DNA of 64,000 bases from G965197405 sp965197405. GTDB taxonomy: Bacteria > Chloroflexota > Dehalococcoidia > Lucifugimonadales > JAGWBF01. Below the pieces are notes generated by a model. The model was not told the origin of the DNA. It saw only the letters and a list, made by a program, of their open reading frames with translations, and did no database searches. This document shows, one piece after another, positions 41,567 through 50,327 of the stretch. Position numbers and translations under genes: made by a program. Position 1 is the stretch's first letter. Each line of letters begins with the position of its first letter. The stretch lies in contig OZ240206.1 in NCBI GenBank assembly GCA_965197405.1, forward strand, positions 1,054,001-1,118,000. The letters run 5' to 3'.

Positions 41567-42609
41567 GCTGCCTGGATAGCCGCCAGGTCCAGGTGCTCGC
41601 TTACCAGTTCCTGGAACCGGTCCAGCTTACCGGGGTGGTGCACGCTGGACCTCTCGAGGACGGTGTCCAGGGCTTGGGCGGTGGATAGGGTGTCGCCCTC
41701 GACTACCAGCAAGGGGACCTCCTCCCTCTGCGCCTGGTAGTACACATACTGGATAGGCTCATGGCCGCCGGTGAGGACGAGACAGGTGGTGGGCGTGGAT
41801 AGGGCCGCAAGCTGTATGTCGGGGCGGTCGCCTCGGACGATGACCGCCTTGTTCTCCATGCGCCCAAAGTAGGTGCTCCCCTGGTCCATGATGTTGCCGC
41901 CAATGAGGAAGTTTTCCACCAACTCCTGGGACTTCTCCTCGCCAAATACCGCCCGCCCGTTCAGGTGCTCTGCTATCTGGCCCACGGTGACGGACAGCAT
42001 GAGCCGGTCTTCCGGAATGGCCCCCAGGAAACTCACTCCACGGGACTCTATAGCAGGCGCAAGGCCCAGCCGTACCCCTCTCTCCTTGTATCTCGTGACC
42101 GCGTTTATCACTACCCCCAGGAGGCGCTGGCCGAAAGGCTCACATGCCTCCATCACTCCCTCAACGCCGAGGTCCGGCCTGTAGTGCATGACCAGCAAGA
42201 CCCTGGCGTCCAGAAGCTCCGCCAGTGCCGGGGAAACAGACGAGATAGACGTAACCCCGCCACCGGGGAGTGAAAGGCTCGGACCTTCCACCAGCACCAG
42301 TCCTTTAGCGGCGGTTAGCCTCTCCAGCGAAAGCCTCAGCTCCAGCGCCGTATCCTCCGGTATGGGCCGGTCCCCTGTCGTACCTTCAGGCAAGGGCAGC
42401 GCCTGAGATTGCGGTTGAGAGGCGTCACCCTGGCCTGGGAGCACGCTCTGGCGAACAAAGGCTACGTCCGCATCTTCCTGGGGGCTGGAGGAAAAGGGCT
42501 TGAAATACCCTACTTCCCTGTCCGGTCGGGACAGATGCTTCGCCAGGGCGCTCGCCAGGGCCGTTTTCCCCGCCGCGGGCCGGTCTGAGGTGATGTACAG
42601 GACAGGCAC
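41563..42609 (-). CDS. P-loop (BioD-like) + DRTGG domain protein
   Basis: A 348-residue protein with an N-terminal dethiobiotin-synthetase-like P-loop domain (LYITSDRPAAGKTALASALA, Walker A at residues 9-17, and LVLVEGPSLSLPGGG near 104). A C-terminal DRTGG domain (IGGNIMDQGSTYFGRMENKA, then VIVRGDRPDIQLAAL) follows. The same two domains form the N-terminal regulatory half of long phosphotransacetylases, but the catalytic Pta domain is missing. GTG start at 42609 with GAAGGA upstream. It lies directly downstream of the aldehyde dehydrogenase. A sensor or regulatory role in acyl-CoA metabolism is inference. Confidence 0.88.
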   Translation of the reverse strand: MPVLYITSDRPAAGKTALASALAKHLSRPDREVGYFKPFSSSPQEDADVAFVRQSVLPGQGDASQPQSQALPLPEGTTGDRPIPEDTALELRLSLERLTAAKGLVLVEGPSLSLPGGGVTSISSVSPALAELLDARVLLVMHYRPDLGVEGVMEACEPFGQRLLGVVINAVTRYKERGVRLGLAPAIESRGVSFLGAIPEDRLMLSVTVGQIAEHLNGRAVFGEEKSQELVENFLIGGNIMDQGSTYFGRMENKAVIVRGDRPDIQLAALSTPTTCLVLTGGHEPIQYVYYQAQREEVPLLVVEGDTLSTAQALDTVLERSSVHHPGKLDRFQELVSEHLDLAAIQAA

Positions 42610-42653
42610 TCGGTCTTCCTTCGCTAATACTTGATGCTCACAGCACGTCGGCT

Positions 42654-44150
42654 TCAGATAAACTTGGCCTGCGACCTGGCGCCGGCGTAGTCTATGTAGA
42701 CCGTTATGACCTCGCTGAAGAAGTTCACTGCCTCTGTGCCCTGCTCTCTGGTGCCCACGCCGGAGCCTTTCATTCCGCCGAAAGGCAGATGCACCTCGCC
42801 GCCAAGGGTGGGGGCGTTGACGTGGACAATCCCCGCCTCCACCTGGTCAATGTACTGGAAGGCCTGGGTCAGGTCTTTGGTGTATATGGATGAGGACAGC
42901 CCAAACTGGACGCTGTTGGCTAGCTCTATGGCCTCGTCGAGGTCCTTGGCCTTGAACACCGTAAGCACAGGCCCGAATATCTCCTCCTGCGCGATCCTCA
43001 TGGAAGGCTCTACGTCGGTGAAGATAGTGGGCTGGATGTAGTAGCCCTGGTCGTAGTCCGGGCCTGTGAGCGGTCTCCCCCCGTAGGCCAGCCTAGCCCC
43101 TTCTTCGGCGCCGATGCCGATGTACTCCATTACCTTGTCGAACTGGTACTGGCTGGAGAGGGGGCTGACGTCCACGCCCGGCTCGATGCCATCGCCCACC
43201 TTGAGCTTGCGGGTGCGCTCTATCAGCTCTTCCATGAAAGGCTCATATATGGCCTCCTCCACGATTGCCCGGCTGGTGGCGGTACACCGCTGGCCCGTAG
43301 AGCCGAAGGCGCCCTGGACTATGCCGCCCAGGGTCTTGTCCATGTCCGCGTCGGAGAGCACTATCACCGCGTTCTTGCCGCCCATCTCGCATTGGATCTT
43401 CTTCAGGCCCCTGGCCCCCTCGGTGTAGATGCCGGAGCCTATCTCGGTGGAGCCGGTGAAGGAGATGCCTTTTACGTGGGGATGGGTCACAAGGGCATTG
43501 CCAACCAGGCCGCCCGGGCCGGTGATCAGATTGAGCACCCCCGGGGGCAGCCCCGCGTCCTCGAACACTTTCACCAGCTTCACGGCGCTCATGGGGGTAG
43601 AAGAGGCGGGTTTGAATACCAGGGTATTGCCGCATATCAGGGCAGGCGCCATCTTCCAGGCCGGTATGGCTATGGGGAAATTCCAGGGGGTGATGATTCC
43701 CACCACTCCAAGGGGCCTGCGGGTCGTGTAGGCCACCGTGTCGGGAAGCTCCGATGGGGTGGTGTACCCGAACAACCGCCTTCCCTCCCCGGCTGCATAC
43801 TCTGTGATGTTCATAGCCCGTCTGACCTCTCCCTGGGCATCGGACAGTGGTTTCCCCTCTTCCAGGGTTATGGTGCGCGCTATGTCATCCTGGCGCTCCC
43901 GCATTATCTCCAGGGCACGGTAGAGAATGTTCGCCCTCTGAGGAGCGGGCATGGAGGACCAGGCCGGGAGGGCATCATGGGCGGCGTCTATTGCCCGGTT
44001 CGCATCGTCGGCGACGGAGGCCTGGAAGGTCCCAAGCACCGTGTCTTTGCTGGCAGGGTTGTTGATGGTATAGGTGCGGCCGGAAGCCGATTCGACCCAC
44101 TGTCCGTTGATAAAGTTGTGATGCATGGGGACTTCCGAAACTTGAGCCAT
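42654..44150 (-). CDS. NAD(P)-dependent aldehyde dehydrogenase
   Basis: A 498-residue aldehyde dehydrogenase superfamily enzyme that oxidises an aldehyde to its acid. The general base is Glu255 in CEMGGKNAV and the nucleophile Cys289 in STGQRCTATSRA. GIITPWNFPIAIPAWKMAPA near 151-170 and FTGSTEIG near 231 form the cofactor site. The overall pattern is closest to the 2,5-dioxovalerate (alpha-ketoglutarate semialdehyde) or succinate-semialdehyde group. TAAGGAGG precedes the ATG. The P-loop/DRTGG gene follows after 44 bases. Confidence 0.94.
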   Translation of the reverse strand: MAQVSEVPMHHNFINGQWVESASGRTYTINNPASKDTVLGTFQASVADDANRAIDAAHDALPAWSSMPAPQRANILYRALEIMRERQDDIARTITLEEGKPLSDAQGEVRRAMNITEYAAGEGRRLFGYTTPSELPDTVAYTTRRPLGVVGIITPWNFPIAIPAWKMAPALICGNTLVFKPASSTPMSAVKLVKVFEDAGLPPGVLNLITGPGGLVGNALVTHPHVKGISFTGSTEIGSGIYTEGARGLKKIQCEMGGKNAVIVLSDADMDKTLGGIVQGAFGSTGQRCTATSRAIVEEAIYEPFMEELIERTRKLKVGDGIEPGVDVSPLSSQYQFDKVMEYIGIGAEEGARLAYGGRPLTGPDYDQGYYIQPTIFTDVEPSMRIAQEEIFGPVLTVFKAKDLDEAIELANSVQFGLSSSIYTKDLTQAFQYIDQVEAGIVHVNAPTLGGEVHLPFGGMKGSGVGTREQGTEAVNFFSEVITVYIDYAGARSQAKFI

Positions 44151-44160
44151 GTCCAGCCTC

Positions 44161-44440
44161 CTTAGAGGGTGTTTCCAAAGGTGTTGCCTTGGAGCCTCCT
44201 CTCCCGTCGAGGGAGAGGATTGAGGTGAGGGTGATGCGATGACGCCCCCTCACCCTAGCCCTCTCCCACGGAGGGGAGAGGGGACTTCGCAATCGTCCCG
44301 GCCAGGCTTTAGCCATCCTGGGCTTGGCTAATCCTTAAAAACTGAAAAACCCTGGGCGTTTCCTCGCCGTAACGACGGGGCGCACATCGAGGATGCAACC
44401 AGTAGGGGCGACCGGAGGTGTCGCCCCTACCTGCTAACCG
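44161..44440. repeat. Dispersed repeats upstream of the aldehyde dehydrogenase
   Basis: Starts TTAGAGGGTGTTTCC and continues AAAGGTGTTGCCTTGG and GGGAGAGGATTGAGGTG, the direct copy of the 6010-6101 repeat. It ends with the hairpin GTAGGGGCGACC/GGTGTCGCCCCTAC at about 44402-44432. No gene in 44151-44456. Confidence 0.72.
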
Positions 44441-44456
44441 TGTTTTGCCAGGTGAG

Positions 44457-45263
44457 CTACGCAGTGGCGGCGACGGGCGAGAGGTGCTTCTGGAACCATC
44501 CCAGCGTCCTCGCCCAGGCATCTTCAGCCGCCGCTTCGCGGTAGTCGCCGCGCTCGTCGCAGATGAAGCCGTGGCCCGCGTCGGGATATATCTTGAAGTC
44601 GTAGGTCTTGTTGTATTTCTGAAGCTCGGCCTCAATCTTCCGCACATCGTCCACCGTTGGGTTGGCGTCGGTCTCCCCGAAGTTGCCCATGACGGGGCAC
44701 TTTATGTTGCGGGTGCGGTCGAAGGGTGTCGTCCCTCCGCCCCAGGATACCATGGTATTGCCGCCGTAGAAGTTGACGGCGGCGCCTATTCCGGGACAGG
44801 AAGAGGCGGCCAGATAGGTAATCCGGCCACCGGCGCAGAACCCCACGATGCCAAAGCTGTCGCCCTGCACTCGTGGATGCCTCTTCAGCCAGTCTATCGT
44901 GGTGTTTATATCAAGTATTATCTCCTCATCTCTCCAGTTGCCCACGGCCTTGGTCCGGCCCTCCAGGGCTGCGGGGTCGGGGGGGGTGCCGCCGACGCCG
45001 GCGTAGGTAAAGACCGGGTTCGTCCCCCTGACGCCTCCGGTGGTGTCTTCCCGGTGGAACAGGGCAGGGGCGACGGCAAAGTACCCGGCTGCCGCGAAAC
45101 GGTCGGCTATGGCTTGTATATTGCTGTTAATCCCAAACACTTCCTGAATCACTATGACCGCCGGCCGCCGGCCGGGGTCGTTGGGCTGGCTCACGTAGGT
45201 TGCCATGTCATCCATCAAGTCCCCGGTGGACTGTACCCTCTGGATTTCCCAAAATGACGCCAT
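44457..45263 (-). CDS. Dienelactone hydrolase family protein
   Basis: A 268-residue alpha/beta hydrolase of the dienelactone hydrolase group, which opens lactones in chloroaromatic degradation or acts on other esters. The nucleophile cysteine is in IVGFCAGGRITYLA (G-x-C-x-G-G), the acid Asp in GETDANPT and the His in DAGHGFICDE. IVIQEVFGINSNIQAIADR near residue 37 contains the usual Glu. The ATG at 45263 has GTGAGGAA upstream. Neighbouring CMD, lyase and dehydrogenase genes make a ring-cleavage-type pathway plausible but unproven. Confidence 0.92.
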   Translation of the reverse strand: MASFWEIQRVQSTGDLMDDMATYVSQPNDPGRRPAVIVIQEVFGINSNIQAIADRFAAAGYFAVAPALFHREDTTGGVRGTNPVFTYAGVGGTPPDPAALEGRTKAVGNWRDEEIILDINTTIDWLKRHPRVQGDSFGIVGFCAGGRITYLAASSCPGIGAAVNFYGGNTMVSWGGGTTPFDRTRNIKCPVMGNFGETDANPTVDDVRKIEAELQKYNKTYDFKIYPDAGHGFICDERGDYREAAAEDAWARTLGWFQKHLSPVAATA

Positions 45264-45663
45264 TTCCTCACTTCCTTACTGCTATTGAGATTGGGTCCTT
45301 TTGTAGCGGGACGCACACACCATGCGGGCGAAGATCAAGGTCTCCCGGTGCAACGATGACCTGTGTACCGTATAGATTTTAGCAGAGGAGCCAAGGCTAT
45401 ACAAGCTAATCGCGAAATAGCGCCACGTCAGATACGGCGTAGACAGCAAATCACCGTCTCAGATACAATGGCACGGAGCGGCACGACACCAGTACAGCCC
45501 AGAGGGCGTTGAAGGCAACCCCGTGTCAGTTCGACTCCGACTTTCGGCACTAAATACAGCCCGACCAGGCACGGGTGACACTAATAGCTTACCAGGCCCT
45601 CCCGGACTGGCAGAAGGAGGCTGCGTAGGCGTTTGCTCAGGCTATGCACAGGGGGGATGAGCT
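45264..45663. other. Intergenic stretch without recognisable gene
   Basis: I see no convincing coding frame. A tRNA-like fragment at about 45530-45560 (GTTCGACTCC followed by CGGCAC) lacks a matching 5' half and acceptor strand. Confidence 0.5.
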
Positions 45664-46074
45664 ATGATGCAGATAATAGCGGTGGGACTTGCTATTATAC
45701 TTGCCCTCTTCGTTGGCTGTGCGATAGGTCGAGGAGTGGGGCCGTCGCCTGACGAAACTAGATTCCTTCTAGATATGGCCGAGTCCCTCGACCAGTCGGC
45801 AGCGTCGCTGGACATCCTCGATGAAGCCCGACAGGCTGAGCAGGAAGCGCACTCCCTGTTGGCGGATATGATTCAGTCTAAGATAGACGGTTTACGGGAG
45901 CAACATGCCCAACAACCTAGTGACAGGCTTGGTAAGGAGATAGATGCAGGGCTAAAAGCACATCGCCAAGTAGTCGCTGGCGCCGAGCTGTTGGACAAGT
46001 ATCGGGCCGCAGCAAAGGTTGAGTCTGAGCGTCTCAGGGCCCTAGCGACATCGCTTCGAGAGTATGTTGATTAA
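45664..46074 (+). CDS. Small membrane-anchored helical protein, unknown
   Basis: A 136-residue protein with one N-terminal hydrophobic segment (residues 3-20, IIAVGLAIILALFVGCAIG) followed by a long, charged, probably coiled-coil region. Cys18 is preceded by FVG, so a lipoprotein is possible but the lipobox is poor. The body is rich in Ala, Glu, Gln and Arg (for example EARQAEQEAHSLLADMIQSK). I do not recognise a family. It has no operon partner; the repeats TGCCGACAACGCC lie downstream at about 46148 and 46198. Confidence 0.7.
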   Translation: MMQIIAVGLAIILALFVGCAIGRGVGPSPDETRFLLDMAESLDQSAASLDILDEARQAEQEAHSLLADMIQSKIDGLREQHAQQPSDRLGKEIDAGLKAHRQVVAGAELLDKYRAAAKVESERLRALATSLREYVD

Positions 46075-46306
46075 TAGCAACGTTGCCACCCCCGAAGGGG
46101 ATGACCAATGGCGGAGGGATGATGCGTTTATGATTCTGGTGGTAAATGCCGACAACGCCGACAGCACCCCACAGCCCTCTACGCACAAACGGCACGTTGC
46201 CGACAACGCCCACAGCTAGGGACAGCCCATGATAGGTACTTCCAGACTACTCTGGCCTTCGGCGCGGGAAGGTCGAGGACTGAAATAGGGCCCAGGAGGA
46301 CCATGT

Positions 46307-47425
46307 ATGGCTTACCACGGGATTATATCCTCTGACGACCACGTTTTCGAGCCGGCGGACCTGTGGACGAGCAGGGTCGAGTCCAGGTTCAGGGACCGGG
46401 CACCCCAGGTTGTCCGTCTGCAAGACGGCAGCGATTGGTGGCACTGCGACGGCTTCAAGGTGGCCGGCGTCGGAGCCGGGGCACAGGCGGGCCTGCGGTT
46501 TGAGGAGCCGGAAAAGCTGACCCATGCCGACACATTTGAAAGGGTACGGCAGGGGGGTTATATCCCGGAGGAGCACGTCAAAGACATGGATATAGACGGC
46601 GTGGACGTGAGCATACTCTACCCCACCGTCGGCGTCATACTGTACAGTGTGCCAGACAGCGACCTTCTGACGGCCAACTGCAGGGCGTACAACGACTGGC
46701 TTGCCGAGTTCTGCAGTCCGTTCCCCGACCGGCTCAAGGGCGTCGCCATGCTCAACACGGACAGCGTGCAGGAGGGCATAGAGGAGCTTGAGCGAAGCGT
46801 GAAGATGGGGCTTGTGGGGGCTATGATTCCCGTGTACCCGCCCGAGGGAAGGTCATACGATTCGCCCGAGTACGGACCCCTCTGGGCTGCGGCCCAGGAC
46901 CTGGCGATACCCCTCAGCCTGCACATCGCCACGAACCGCGCCAGTCCGGGCCAGGGATTCCCCGACATAGACTCGATAAGGCCGTCGCTCCCGTGCAACG
47001 TAGACCACTGGGTGCGGATGTCCCTCGCCGACATGATATTCAGCGGCGTGTTCGAGCGCTATCCAAGGCTACAGGCAGGGTCCATCGAGATGGAGCTGTC
47101 CTGGGTCCCCCACTTCCTGGACCGGCTGGACTACACCTATACCCAGAGGCCGAGGGGAAGCGCCTGGCACCGGTACAAGGAGGACATGCTCCCCAGCGAC
47201 TACTTCCACCGCAACGTGTTCCTCGGCTTCCAGGAGGACTCCCTGGGGGTGAGGGACCGCCATATCATAGGTGTGGACAACCTCTTGTGGGGCTCGGATT
47301 ATCCCCATTTCGAGTCCACCTTCCCAAGAAGCCGGCAGGTCCTCGAGGAGATCCTGGTGGACTGCACCCCGGAGGAGAAGGCAAAAATCACAGGCGGGAA
47401 CGCCGCCAGGATATACCATCTATAG
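46307..47425 (+). CDS. Amidohydrolase-2 family metal-dependent hydrolase (paralogue 2 of 3)
   Basis: 372 residues, close to the proteins at 20254 and 53654. It starts MAYHGIISSDDHVFEPADLW with D-x-H-x-x-E, has IPLSLHIATNRASPGQG with the metal His and ends with GVDNLLWGSDYPHFES. CAGGAGGACC lies upstream. Its stop is one base from the stop of the convergent HbpS/GlcG-like gene. The substrate is unknown. A 75-base space before it contains no second gene. Confidence 0.9.
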   Translation: MAYHGIISSDDHVFEPADLWTSRVESRFRDRAPQVVRLQDGSDWWHCDGFKVAGVGAGAQAGLRFEEPEKLTHADTFERVRQGGYIPEEHVKDMDIDGVDVSILYPTVGVILYSVPDSDLLTANCRAYNDWLAEFCSPFPDRLKGVAMLNTDSVQEGIEELERSVKMGLVGAMIPVYPPEGRSYDSPEYGPLWAAAQDLAIPLSLHIATNRASPGQGFPDIDSIRPSLPCNVDHWVRMSLADMIFSGVFERYPRLQAGSIEMELSWVPHFLDRLDYTYTQRPRGSAWHRYKEDMLPSDYFHRNVFLGFQEDSLGVRDRHIIGVDNLLWGSDYPHFESTFPRSRQVLEEILVDCTPEEKAKITGGNAARIYHL

Positions 47426-47426
47426 G

Positions 47427-47849
47427 CTACAGGCCCAAGGCGTTGAGGCCTATCCGGGCGACGGCTTCATCCGCCGCGCCGGTGGGGAGGCCGCTCACCC
47501 CTATGGCTCCCATGATGACGCCATCGCTGGGACGGCGTATCGCCACTCCTCCGGGGGTGGCGTTCATATTGGGGTCCCCCAAGTCCGCCACGCTAATCCC
47601 GTTGCCCTTGAGCATCTCGGCAAAGGCCCCGGAATCCACGCCAAAGCCCGACGCGGTATAGGCTTTCTTTACGGCTGCGGTACGCGGGAGCATGGGGCAG
47701 CCGTCCATCCGGACATAGGCGACGAGGCTCCCGTGGTCGTCAACCACGGCTATCGCCAGGGGGAAGCCCGGCTCCTTGTCGCCTTCAACGATCATGGCTG
47801 CCAGAGCTGCCTGGACCTGGGCTAGTCCTAGCTGGGGTGTCTCATACAT
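47427..47849 (-). CDS. GlcG/HbpS family (DUF336) protein
   Basis: A 140-residue protein of the GlcG/HbpS heme-degrading or heme-binding family. Conserved parts are LAIAVVDDHGSLVAYVRMDG near residue 30-49, RTAAVKKAYTASGFG near 56-70, the Gly-rich ATPGGVAIRRPSDGVIMGAI near 97-116 and GLPTGAADEAVAR. Family members bind heme or cobalamin-like cofactors or occur next to glycolate and diol metabolism genes. Here it faces an amidohydrolase, with one base between the two stops. The precise function is not evident. Confidence 0.9.
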   Translation of the reverse strand: MYETPQLGLAQVQAALAAMIVEGDKEPGFPLAIAVVDDHGSLVAYVRMDGCPMLPRTAAVKKAYTASGFGVDSGAFAEMLKGNGISVADLGDPNMNATPGGVAIRRPSDGVIMGAIGVSGLPTGAADEAVARIGLNALGL

Positions 47850-47883
47850 ATTCGTGACCTCTCAAGATGGCCTCTTAAAATAG

Positions 47884-48325
47884 GGTTGATAGGGCGATTG
47901 TATTCCCGTCCCTCCTCAGCGTCAAGATTCGCATGAAAATAGCCTGCACCTCTCTGACGTCATTACCATGAAAATATCCTACACTCCCTCTGATGTCATT
48001 ACCATGAAAATGCCCTTCGTCACACCCGTGAAAGCGGGTGTCCACATCCCTGACGCTCCTTGGACTCCTGCTTCCGCAGGAGTGACGCTGGGAAGGCTGG
48101 TCGCTATTTTCACCCTCTTATGTGGCCTCACAAGGCCATAGGCAATTCCGAGCGCAGCGAGGAATCTAAAAACCCATGCTCCCGAATAAGCCTACGCTTG
48201 AGATTCCTCGCTCCGGAGTTTATCCTGAGCTTGTCGAAGGGCTCCGTTCGGAATGACGCGCGGCGGGGACCTGCGTCCACCTCTGCCTGACAGCAGACAG
48301 GTAGCTTCGAGAACTGAAAGACCCT
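47884..48325. repeat. Repeat cluster with tandem CATGAAAAT units
   Basis: Begins with the sequence GGCGATTGTATTCCCGTCCC, also found at 50128. Three CATGAAAAT units follow at about 47933, 47968 and 48004, then GTGAAAGCGGGTGTCC and a CTGCTTCCGCAGGAG hairpin. Inner module B comes at 48143-48257, then the CGCGGCGGGGAC...CTGAAAGACCCTG outer end at 48258-48324. No gene between 47850 and 48341. Confidence 0.75.
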
Positions 48326-48341
48326 GCGTAGCGGGCACGCC

Positions 48342-50063
48342 CTAACTGGCGTCGGTGCGCTGGTGCCGTCCGATGTAGCCGACGATGACCTTCTTCTCAT
48401 CGGCCTCCCAAGCGAAGGCAATCCGGATGGTGCCGCGAGGGTAGCCCTTTCCGGTCCCGATGTGCTCTCGCAACTCACGCGTCTGATGGCCCACCCGCGT
48501 CTCGTAGTAATCCCTGTACTTGCCGACGGTGGTGTCTGACTGATCAGGACCGTAGCGCCATCCGCAAGTGTGGCGAAGGGAGAGGTCGAAGTCGGGTTCA
48601 CCGTTTTCCCCCGTCTTGGCCTGGTAGTAAGTCGTGGCGAGCCATTCGAGGGCATCCCAGACTTGCCGGGGATTGTCGAAGGGAATCTCGAGGCTGGACC
48701 TGGAATTGAGCAGAAAGCTCAGACGGTCCGTCAGCCTCCTCTCGGCCAACTGCACCACCTGGGCAACGCTCTCGAAGTCAGGCAAGTCGCCGCCAACAGC
48801 CGGTCCCTGCGCCTTGCGCAGGTCGTGATAAGAACGCCGCCACATCTCGGCGAGATTGCGGCTTTCGTTAACGTCGCTCCCCAGCTCGCTTGCCTGCTCG
48901 GTCAAGTGGCGGTTGCTCGACTCGAGACTCCGGTTTTCTGCCGATAGTCGTCCATTCTCAGCGCGCAGCCTTGCCAATTCGGTCTCGTATATCACCCGTT
49001 GCTCTTCAGGCTCGGGCGAGCCAGCATCCGGGCGGTCGAGAGCCGGCTCTTCAATTTGCGGTATCATGGGGGGCGCTTGAACTTCAAGCGCCTCAAATTG
49101 GGCCAAAAGGCCGTCTATTCGTTCCTGCAACTTGGTGCGCCGAGGCCCACGCTCGACTTCCTTGCTGCGAGAGGTGGCGATGGGGTGGACCGTGGCATAT
49201 TCATCCAACAATGCGGCAAGGTTGCTTATGACCCAGCGGGCGGTTTGAACGTCCGCCCACGGGTGTGGCCGCTGCGCCAGCTTTTCTTCCGCGTTCCACT
49301 CGAAAAACTCCAACAGAGCGGCATACTGCCCGGAAATGTCGAGGACTTGAGAGTCTAGCTCGGCGGCCTCTCTTACCTCCGCTAACTTTGCCTCTCTAAT
49401 TTCCTCGATTGATTCGGCAAAGTCGAGGACTTCTTGCCACGTTGGCGCATCAAGGGGCATCGCGCGCAGAATGTCGAGCATTTGGTCAAATAGACTCGCG
49501 GTCTGGTCGGAGACGGCCGGAGGGGACCCGGAGCCTTCGGCTTCGACGTCGGCGGCAGGTATCCGCCCAGTGGCGTAATAGGTCATCAGTAGAAGATCGT
49601 CCTTACTAAACTCGGTATGAGCTTCAATCATCCGGCCTATCGCGTCGCCCAATCGCGGGTCGAGTTGGCCCATCAAGATGGTATTCGCCGAGTAGTCCGG
49701 CTCGCCGTCCAGTAACGATTCCCTGCTCAGGTAGGCAACGACCAGATCGCGCAGCGTCTGCTCTGACTCCGCCCAGACTCTCAGCACGGCCCCCGCAAGG
49801 TCGTCCCTGTATAGCACGGATGTCGCGGCGGGTTCCTGGAGGTGGGCAGGGGGCGCGATGCCGGAATCGCGGAACCCCTTCACGTTGACGGCAGCCCTGA
49901 TTGATCTGCCAAGCGCGGCACGCGCATCATCGGACACCTGGCCCCGCGAAGTCAGCGCCCGTCTGACCACATCAGCACGGAACTTCTCAGTCATCAGAGT
50001 GACGACTGAGGACAGGCCGACTATCTCAAAGTCCGACTGGTCGTCGCCCGGAAGGGCCATCAT
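48342..50063 (-). CDS. Large protein of unknown function with central coiled coil
   Basis: About 573 residues if started at ATG 50063 (MMALPGDDQSDFEIV). The frame is open to 50189, but those first codons read through repeat sequence also present at 47890, so the longer form is doubtful. Features are Ala/Asp/Glu-rich helical segments, a Pro-rich hinge, and a coiled coil (ELARLRAENGRLSAENRSLE). A more basic C-terminal domain has DALEWLATTYYQAKTG and RIAFAWEADEKKVIVGYIGR. I do not recognise it. It sits between repeat clusters without partners, so the role cannot be inferred; a filament, abortive-infection or phage-type protein are all possible. Confidence 0.75.
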   Translation of the reverse strand: MMALPGDDQSDFEIVGLSSVVTLMTEKFRADVVRRALTSRGQVSDDARAALGRSIRAAVNVKGFRDSGIAPPAHLQEPAATSVLYRDDLAGAVLRVWAESEQTLRDLVVAYLSRESLLDGEPDYSANTILMGQLDPRLGDAIGRMIEAHTEFSKDDLLLMTYYATGRIPAADVEAEGSGSPPAVSDQTASLFDQMLDILRAMPLDAPTWQEVLDFAESIEEIREAKLAEVREAAELDSQVLDISGQYAALLEFFEWNAEEKLAQRPHPWADVQTARWVISNLAALLDEYATVHPIATSRSKEVERGPRRTKLQERIDGLLAQFEALEVQAPPMIPQIEEPALDRPDAGSPEPEEQRVIYETELARLRAENGRLSAENRSLESSNRHLTEQASELGSDVNESRNLAEMWRRSYHDLRKAQGPAVGGDLPDFESVAQVVQLAERRLTDRLSFLLNSRSSLEIPFDNPRQVWDALEWLATTYYQAKTGENGEPDFDLSLRHTCGWRYGPDQSDTTVGKYRDYYETRVGHQTRELREHIGTGKGYPRGTIRIAFAWEADEKKVIVGYIGRHQRTDAS

Positions 50064-50180
50064 TGCCTCACTGCCTGGTATCGCTTCAATCTCGTTCTGC
50101 TGGTTGGATAGGAATGGGATTGATGGGGCGATTGTATTCCCGTCCCTCCTCAGCGTCAAGGTTCCCTGGATGGCTTCCAG

Positions 50181-50250
50181 GCCTTTCAATTGTCACCATG
50201 ACACGCGGCGGGGGCCTGTATTTACCTGGCGTGAGAATTGAAAGACCCTG
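50181..50250. mobile_element. 70-bp minimal MITE with 13-bp target duplication
   Basis: The element begins GCCTTTCAATTGTCAC and ends GTGAGAATTGAAAGACCCTG, so its ends are inverse of each other (CTTTCAATT-TCAC). GGATGGCTTCCAG flanks it at 50168-50180 and 50251-50263. It has the outer parts of the elements at 62804 and 16062 but no inner module. Confidence 0.85.
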
Positions 50251-50327
50251 GGATGGCTTCCAGCCGCCCCGCCGATGATATGGGTGTATGGCCTCTGCCC
50301 TGTGAGAGGAGACAGCGTGCATTGAAG

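Noticed and set aside
45520..45570. tRNA gene or tmRNA 3' end
   Set aside because: A T-loop-like GTTCGACTCC is present, but no matching 5' acceptor strand or anticodon arm could be drawn.
47930..48015. CRISPR array
   Set aside because: Only three short, imperfect units, spacers too short and related to each other, and no cas gene in the window.
49858..50278. Overlapping short plus-strand frames near 50 kb
   Set aside because: They cover the start of the large minus-strand gene and the 70-bp MITE; no ribosome-binding site or family similarity.
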